From assembly GCA_021904315.1 (NCBI GenBank), contig CM038908.1:31858001-31922000 (forward strand): a stretch of 64,000 bases of DNA, given 5' to 3'. Every line of letters starts with the position of its first letter. The first letter of the stretch is position 1. This document shows positions 59,101 to 64,000 of this stretch, piece by piece. The notes under the pieces are model-generated. The model had not been told where the DNA came from, made no database searches, and worked only from the letters and a program-made list of their open reading frames with translations. Both the position numbers and the translations under genes were made by a program. The DNA comes from Sphagnum magellanicum (lineage: Eukaryota > Streptophyta > Sphagnopsida > Sphagnales > Sphagnaceae).

Positions 59101-61397
59101 CATTACAAAAACACAACTAATGATTTCCAACTTATGACAGATGCACCAACCCACCATCTATTTCTATTACTCGATAAACTTCTACAAGATCATTTGCATG
59201 TATATGTGAAATCCTCATCATAATTTGGTTGTTAAAAAAATTTCCTTAAATGTCTTTAAATAGGGTTTAGGAATCATGTTTGGCAAGGTTCGTAAATTTG
59301 TTGAAAATGAATCCACATCAATAACAATATTTGTAAAAATTGCTTCATATTTTAACCACAAGTAAAATATATTATGTTCTACATGATGACATAAAATTGT
59401 AGTATTATGAAACATTATATTTTGTGGAATTAAACTTAGAATCTTGAATTTTTTCATCAAAAAGTTTGCATCAATAACAACAATCATATTAACGTTTTTA
59501 ATAATCACATTAAATTTCAAAGGTTTGGAACAAAGTTGGGGAGGTCCATGGATACAAAAATTTGACACTATTTAATTTTAAAAATAAAACTTTGGCACTC
59601 TAAACAAAAGATTATCATTCTAGAAGTGTCTTGGCATCCTACATTCTTTAATGTTTTATAAAACATTCAAAATTTGTTCAACTATTTTTTACCAACCATT
59701 TTGGCATTTATTGGTTGAAGGGTTAAACATCTATATGCACCCTTCATTGTTTAACATCTTAAAACATTCATTTTTGCTTCAAAACATAATAACACATTAT
59801 AGTATTATGTCATGGTTTCTCTTATGTAGGTCAATTGTGAATGCATCCTACTATTAGAGATGATTGTAGATCACATATATGGTTTTTTGGTCAACATGTC
59901 TAGTGGATAAGATGCAAAATGCATTACTTAACATTTTTTGTGTTCTTCATGTATGTCCTTTTGGTCAATTATTATTTTTGCCATAATCAAATTTGAAATT
60001 GGATTTAGGTTCCATGTGGATTGAAGGCATTGATGTTTATATTGTGTTGAGGTACATGTTGTATTAAGTTGATAAAAAACCATTATGTTGTCATGATGCC
60101 AACATACATGAATTAATTTTAATCCATATATATGTTATGCTTTTAAAAGTGAGTGAAAGGATGGTAAAATATACAATTAAACATCCTTGAACTACAATGA
60201 AGTAAAAACTGAAACAATTTTTGATAAAAACATAAGATGGTGGGTCCAAATTCTTTAAGGTGTACCACTAAGGACAAAAAGGACCTAATCCTTAATGGAG
60301 TCTTTTTTTAGTCAATTATTGTGGGCCTTGTGGTTTAGCCCCACAAGTGTATTTCTTCGTCCCCTTCCAGCCTTCCTTTTAGGCTACCCCATATACAATG
60401 GATGAACATAGGCACAAGATATTGGTGGTCCTAATTTATACTATGGCAATGCATCAAGTCATTGTTGTTTTTTCTATTATTTTGCTTTCACAAAAATTAT
60501 CATTCCATTCAAATTTCAAATCTAAAAAAGTTCTGTTAAACATTTCTATCAAAATAGTCACAATTAGGGTTTCAAGTAAATTAGAACTTATCATGTTTAT
60601 ATACATTTTTGACAAATTCAAGCTCCATTTGTACTAATGGTCATATGTAATATTTCACCATTTGCCCAATTTTTTTCTAGCCCTTTCATTTTCCTTATTT
60701 TCATTTTTCATCATAACTATGACCAAATCATAATTAAACTATGAAATCCTACTAATAAGTAAATCACCAAACTTAATCGTTAAAAAATTACATAGGTAAT
60801 AGTTTAACTACATTAAGTTACAGGGACAACAAAAAATCTTTCCTCTACACTTTCCCCAAACCCAAAGAAAAGAAATTAAAAAATAAAAAAAATAAAAAAA
60901 ATTAGGTCATGTTAAGAGCATGTCAAGCTTTAACGTTGGCCACATGAAAATTTTGTTTTTTAAACATGTTTGTTACCATTTTCTGGCTCAGCTAATATTA
61001 CACTACTTGTGCTAGTTGGGCTGGTTTGACATTAATTAAATTAAATTATTTGTGAATTATTTAAAATTAAAAAAAAATACTTGATAAAATTTCCCAAAGA
61101 TCTAGAAACTTTTTTTGAAACTTGAGAGAGTTATCCCATATTGCTACATTGATTTCTTGAAGCTCGTTAATCAAACCTTTTGGAGATGAGAGAACATCTA
61201 GAGGCTTCTAGAAGAATGCCACACTCAACATCTATCCAATATTAAAATAATTTAAAAAATAATTGTCAAATTGAGTTTTTAAATTAAATATTTGACAATG
61301 GATTGTCGAACTTGCCTTGCCCAGCCTTCAAATTCTATTTTACCCCTTCCTTATATAAAACATACCTATTTGGAGGGCTATTTGGAGGGAATGCCCG
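56121..61397. other. AT-rich intergenic DNA, no gene recognised
   Basis: Open frames reach 116 codons on either strand without known domains; the segment at 56753-57010 is the most protein-like, but I do not recognise it. CACTACAAGAAA at 58112-58123 is an exact CACTA-type terminus in left-end orientation, with no matching right end seen. Confidence 0.45.
58112..58123 (+). mobile_element. Orphan CACTA terminus
   Basis: CACTACAAGAAA is the canonical plant CACTA terminal sequence. Its mate (TTTCTTGTAGTG) is not visible downstream, so this is either a truncated element or chance. A 12-bp exact match in AT-rich DNA is only moderate evidence. Confidence 0.35.
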
Positions 61398-61417
61398 AGT
61401 ACTGGAACCTCCCTTAA
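61390..61417 (-). repeat. Single inverted copy of the 50-bp minisatellite core
   Basis: CGAGTACTGGAACCTCCCTT at 61398-61417 is the exact reverse complement of AAGGGAGGTTCCAGTACTCG, which spans the unit junctions at 63121-63362. With one mismatch the match continues a further 7 bp to the left. Confidence 0.8.
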
Positions 61418-62229
61418 TAATTTTTTTTGAGTTCCAATAAATTTTTACCTTCAAATTTGAAGTAAAATTCACTGAAAGGCCCAGAGTGATTTTTTTTCCT
61501 GATGAATTATTGTTCTTTTTTTATATAGAAAAATTGGGATTTTTTTGGAAAATATTATTTTGCAGTTTAAATTTGAAGATTTTTTTCCCCCTAAATATGT
61601 TTGATATTACAAAACTGAAAAAAGAAAGAAAGAAAAGCCATGTCTAGGGGGTCATTCAGTGCTTTTTTGCCCCCTTTTTTCTTTCAAATTTTGTGATATT
61701 GCTCAACTGGTGATTATCCATAAGTATATTTAGCCAAATTTGACAATATTGAAAATATTAAAATAGAACACTTATGCAACCTTTCATATTATAGACAATC
61801 ACAATTTTGTGATTTTATGATTTTTGAAAGGTTTTTTAAATTCTTTTCTTTTTTGGCAGTTTCTTTCAGAAAAAAGAGGGAATGTTTAAAAGATTTTTTT
61901 TTTTTTTTTCAAAATGGTGCAAAGTTTCCACCAAAAAAACGAATTGTCAGTGGCATATCTTTAAGTGTTTTTTTTTTGGGTGGCAAAATTTGGCAACTTG
62001 GGGAATTTTTTTCGAAAACGAAAAAAAAGAAAATTTTGTGATTTGAAGAAAATTTTCACCATTTAAAAAATTCTAATGACAAAATTTTGAGGAGTTGATA
62101 TATGGATGATTTTGCATAATCTTTCATAGGCTCTTAAAATTTATCATATGATCATCTTTTGAACAATTTCAAGGACAATTCTAAAGACAACTCATAACTA
62201 CTTCATCATTTCTCAACTTAACTACCTCA
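61418..62229. other. AT-rich spacer, nothing seen
   Basis: Long T and A runs and GGGG-containing low-complexity sequence. I see no gene or element. Confidence 0.5.
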
Positions 62230-62800
62230 TTTTTTAATAACTACTTTACTCCTTTCTGCTACCCACCACAAGTAGAAATATGAAAAAAAGTTTTATTTAA
62301 TTTTCAAATTAATTGCCTCACTTTTTAAAAAAAAAAACTTACCTTCCTCTTTTTAACTTACCCACCATGCATATATTGTTTAATATAAATTAAGTTAAAT
62401 TAAAAAATTGATATAAATAATAATGAAATATTGAAAACCAAATGGGAACATGATAAAAAAATAAAATAATCAATTGTCACTGGTAGTGCTTAACAACGCT
62501 GAGCCCAAGTAAAAGTTTAAAATTTTAATAACTACTTTTTTCTATCAACTTTTTTAATAACTATATCCCAATCTTTCCTAATACTACCTCTGTTTTAAAA
62601 ATTACCTCACTCTTTTTCCCCTATTAAAAATAAAATAAACATGTGTCTTTTCATGTCCATGAAATGTATATTAATTTAAATTAAATTAGACATAAATAAT
62701 GATGAATTATTGAAAATCATATGAAAACATAAGAAAATAATAATAGAAGTTGATCGTCACTTGCTAGTGAGCAGTGACGCACTAGCAAGTGACGCGGAGC
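62230..62800. repeat. Two diverged direct copies of an approximately 270-bp unit
   Basis: Each copy has a pyrimidine-rich part (TAACTAC/ACCTCACT...TTTTTAA), then an AT-rich part (ATAAATAAT(A/G)ATGA followed by TATTGAAAA), then a GTCACT-(G/T)(G/C)TAGTG word. The first copy runs to about 62510 and the second to about 62795. They are perhaps 70-75% similar by eye. Confidence 0.5.
62755..62794. repeat. Perfect 15-bp inverted repeat
   Basis: CGTCACTTGCTAGTG at 62755-62769 is the exact reverse complement of CACTAGCAAGTGACG at 62780-62794, with a 10-nt loop (AGCAGTGACG). It sits at the edge where composition changes from AT-rich to GC-balanced, upstream of the O-methyltransferase gene. Confidence 0.85.
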
Positions 62801-62999
62801 TCGAATTAAATTCGGCACATCTAGACCTAGGCAGTTCCTAGGTCACCACTTTGCAGCCGCCATACCGTCAGAGTGATACAGCCAAAACGTAAGACAGTCG
62901 CCAATTTAATTAATGCTACCATTAACAACTCCCATTTCTATTTCTGATCTCCCCCAGCAGAAGAATCAATCCCTGGGGCATTATTATGCCACGGGAGCT

Positions 63000-63013
63000 C
63001 CCCCCCCCCCCCC
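63000..63013 (+). repeat. Poly-C tract (14)
   Basis: An uninterrupted run of 14 C's lies about 800 bp upstream of the O-methyltransferase start codon. Confidence 0.9.
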
Positions 63014-63120
63014 AACTTTTATGTGTTCCCATGTTCTCATGGAAATATTACCATTTCACAAAACAAGGAGAAAAAAAACAGAGCATATATATAAAAAGAG
63101 AGTTGTTTCTGTAAAGGGAA

Positions 63121-63362
63121 AGGTTCCAGTACTCGTGCATTCTCCTAGGGTTGGGAACAAGTTCCAAGGGAGGTTCCAGTACTCGTGCATTCTCCAAAGG
63201 TTGGGAACAAATTCCAAGGGAGGTTCCAGTACTTGTGCATTCTCCAAGGGTTGGGAACAAGTTCCAAGGGAGGTTCCATGTACTCTTGCATTCTCCAAGG
63301 GTTGGGAACAAGTTCCAAGGGAGGTTCCAGTACTCTTGCATTCTCCTAGGGTTCGGAACAAC
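63121..63362 (+). repeat. 50-bp minisatellite, 4.8 units
   Basis: Units start at 63121, 63171, 63221, 63271 (51 bp) and 63322 (partial). They differ by only a few bases each. The unit begins AGGTTCCAGTACTCGTGCAT and includes GGTTGGGAACAAGTTCCAAG. It contains the half-palindrome GGAACAAGTTCC (GGAAC-nn-GTTCC). The array lies about 450-690 bp upstream of the O-methyltransferase start codon. Confidence 0.95.
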
Positions 63363-63655
63363 TTCAGGCTCATGCAGTCTGTGAAAATATTATGCGTACC
63401 ATGGATAAGACATATTATCCTTCCACTCAGGAGGCTCACGCTAGGTTGCCCCATCCCTCAGGAGAACGAAGAAATAGTACGAGAACCCTCCCCTACAACT
63501 AAAACTGGGGATCAGTGCCAGTGCACCTAATTGGGGGAATTTGAAAAATAACGGGCTGCTGCTGCTGCTTTTGTCTGTTTTCCCATCCCATAGATCGTTG
63601 GATTAGCTTTATGGGTCTAATTTCAAAGGCTAGAGAATGGTGGCAAAGAATATGG
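63363..63655 (+). promoter_or_regulatory. Upstream region of the O-methyltransferase gene
   Basis: This is promoter-proximal sequence with normal GC content. I see no coding evidence; the 205-codon open frame across 62913-63530 is a product of the minisatellite. A GCTGCTGCTGCTGCT tract lies at about 63555-63569. Confidence 0.5.
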
Positions 63656-63664
63656 TATAAAATA
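63656..63664 (+). promoter_or_regulatory. TATA box of the O-methyltransferase gene
   Basis: TATAAAATA lies about 150 bp upstream of the ATG at 63809. That leaves room for a 5' UTR of about 115-125 nt. It is the best TATA match upstream of the gene. Confidence 0.65.
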
Positions 63665-63808
63665 GTGGTGTTTTTGCTCAATAACAATTCACCCAAGAGT
63701 TGTTGATGTTTCTTTGCCTCTTCTTTCTTGCCTGCAAAGTCTGTTGGTTTTGCTTTGGCTTTTCTTTCACTTCTTGCACGGATTTTACCGTATCCGCTCG
63801 TTCTAAGC

Positions 63809-64000
63809 ATGGCAGTAAATAGTTACACTGATGCACAGGCCTATGGGACCACAGTAGACTTGCACAAAGAAAGTTCCAGTATCCATCAGTTCGATGCTGT
63901 AAGGTATGCTGCCATGGAACTCACCAGCTACTGTACCGTGCCTGGTGCTATGAAAGCGGCTATTGAATTGGGTGTGTTCGAGATCCTTGCAAAAGCAGGA
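63809..64000 (+). CDS. Plant small-molecule O-methyltransferase, 5' end only (COMT-like)
   Basis: The first 64 codons start at 63809 and run off the window with no stop. Residues about 34-64 (AAMELTSYCTVPGAMKAAIE, then LGVFEILAKAG) match the N-terminal dimerisation domain of plant caffeate/flavonoid-type O-methyltransferases (class that uses S-adenosylmethionine to methylate phenolic hydroxyls). The family's M.L......PM.LKAAIELG(V/I).EI(I/L)AKAG pattern is clear. The preceding N terminus (MAVNSYTDAQAYG) is not diagnostic. The catalytic Methyltransf_2 domain lies beyond the window, so substrate class cannot be inferred. The enzymes are usually cytosolic dimers, and no signal peptide is seen. 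The start is supported by the TATA box at 63656 and an ATG at a sensible distance from the domain. Confidence 0.85.
   Translation, partial: MAVNSYTDAQAYGTTVDLHKESSSIHQFDAVRYAAMELTSYCTVPGAMKAAIELGVFEILAKAG

Noticed and set aside
62795-62835. GAGCTCGAATT...ATTCGGCAC resembling polylinker/adaptor sequence
   Set aside because: No exact vector or adaptor match beyond short restriction-site words, and the sequence flows into plant-like promoter DNA.
62913-63530. A 205-codon open frame ahead of the O-methyltransferase
   Set aside because: Most of it is the 50-bp minisatellite read in shifting frames, and the rest has no recognisable content. A TATA box and a well-supported gene start follow.
1-64000. 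tRNA, rRNA and CRISPR-like loci
   Set aside because: Scanning for B-box words found only the SINE-like head at 54.0 kb and one weak word near 58.7 kb without an A box; no rRNA segment and no spaced direct-repeat array of CRISPR type were seen.

Overview
The window is nuclear DNA of a land plant. The evidence is two spliced plant-type genes with close angiosperm relatives, the first exon of a plant small-molecule O-methyltransferase gene, plant-type transposons (Ty3 LTR, CACTA-like, hAT-like, a tRNA-derived SINE head) and short TTTAGGG tracts. Species cannot be read from the sequence. The divergence of the two main proteins from what I remember of angiosperm sequences, and the hAT-like family, suggest a non-flowering plant (bryophyte, fern or gymnosperm), but this is inference.

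Layout. 1-5185: AT-rich, gene-free. 5186-13130: a nearly complete but broken Ty3 LTR retrotransposon whose LTRs are about 98% identical. 13131-16560: AT-rich, gene-free. 16561-20815: CpG-rich leader and a five-exon gene for an Acinus-like protein (SAP domain, acidic region, RRM-like fold, RNPS1/SAP18-binding motif). 20816-26000: gene-poor spacer with a perfect 20-bp hairpin and minisatellites. 26000-35754: simple-sequence leader and a twelve-exon gene for a very large Q-rich nuclear-type protein of the plant family annotated as dentin sialophosphoprotein-like (At5g07980 type). I derived both gene models by hand; splice phases close at every junction, and total lengths are multiples of three. 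35755-41400: moderate-GC spacer without a recognisable gene. 41400-42025: reverse-strand hAT-like transposase pseudogene. 42026-62800: AT-rich repeat territory with a 21-bp satellite, an old Ty3 reverse-transcriptase fossil, several short CACTA-like elements with their own subterminal motifs, a SINE head, a TTAGG-rich block, a second Ty3 3' end with a 25-G run, and diverged direct repeats. 62800-64000: a 50-bp minisatellite, a TATA box and the start of an O-methyltransferase gene that runs off the window.

The two complete genes both lie on the + strand and both look nuclear. Acinus acts in the exon-junction/ASAP splicing complex; the large Q-rich protein has no role I can name. Nothing indicates that they are co-regulated beyond adjacency. 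I found no gene cluster, defence system or other multi-gene system. The more unusual material is in the repeats: CACTA-like elements of two subterminal-motif classes within 6 kb, the minisatellite upstream of the O-methyltransferase gene with an inverted relative 1.7 kb away, and a strong hairpin downstream of the Acinus gene.
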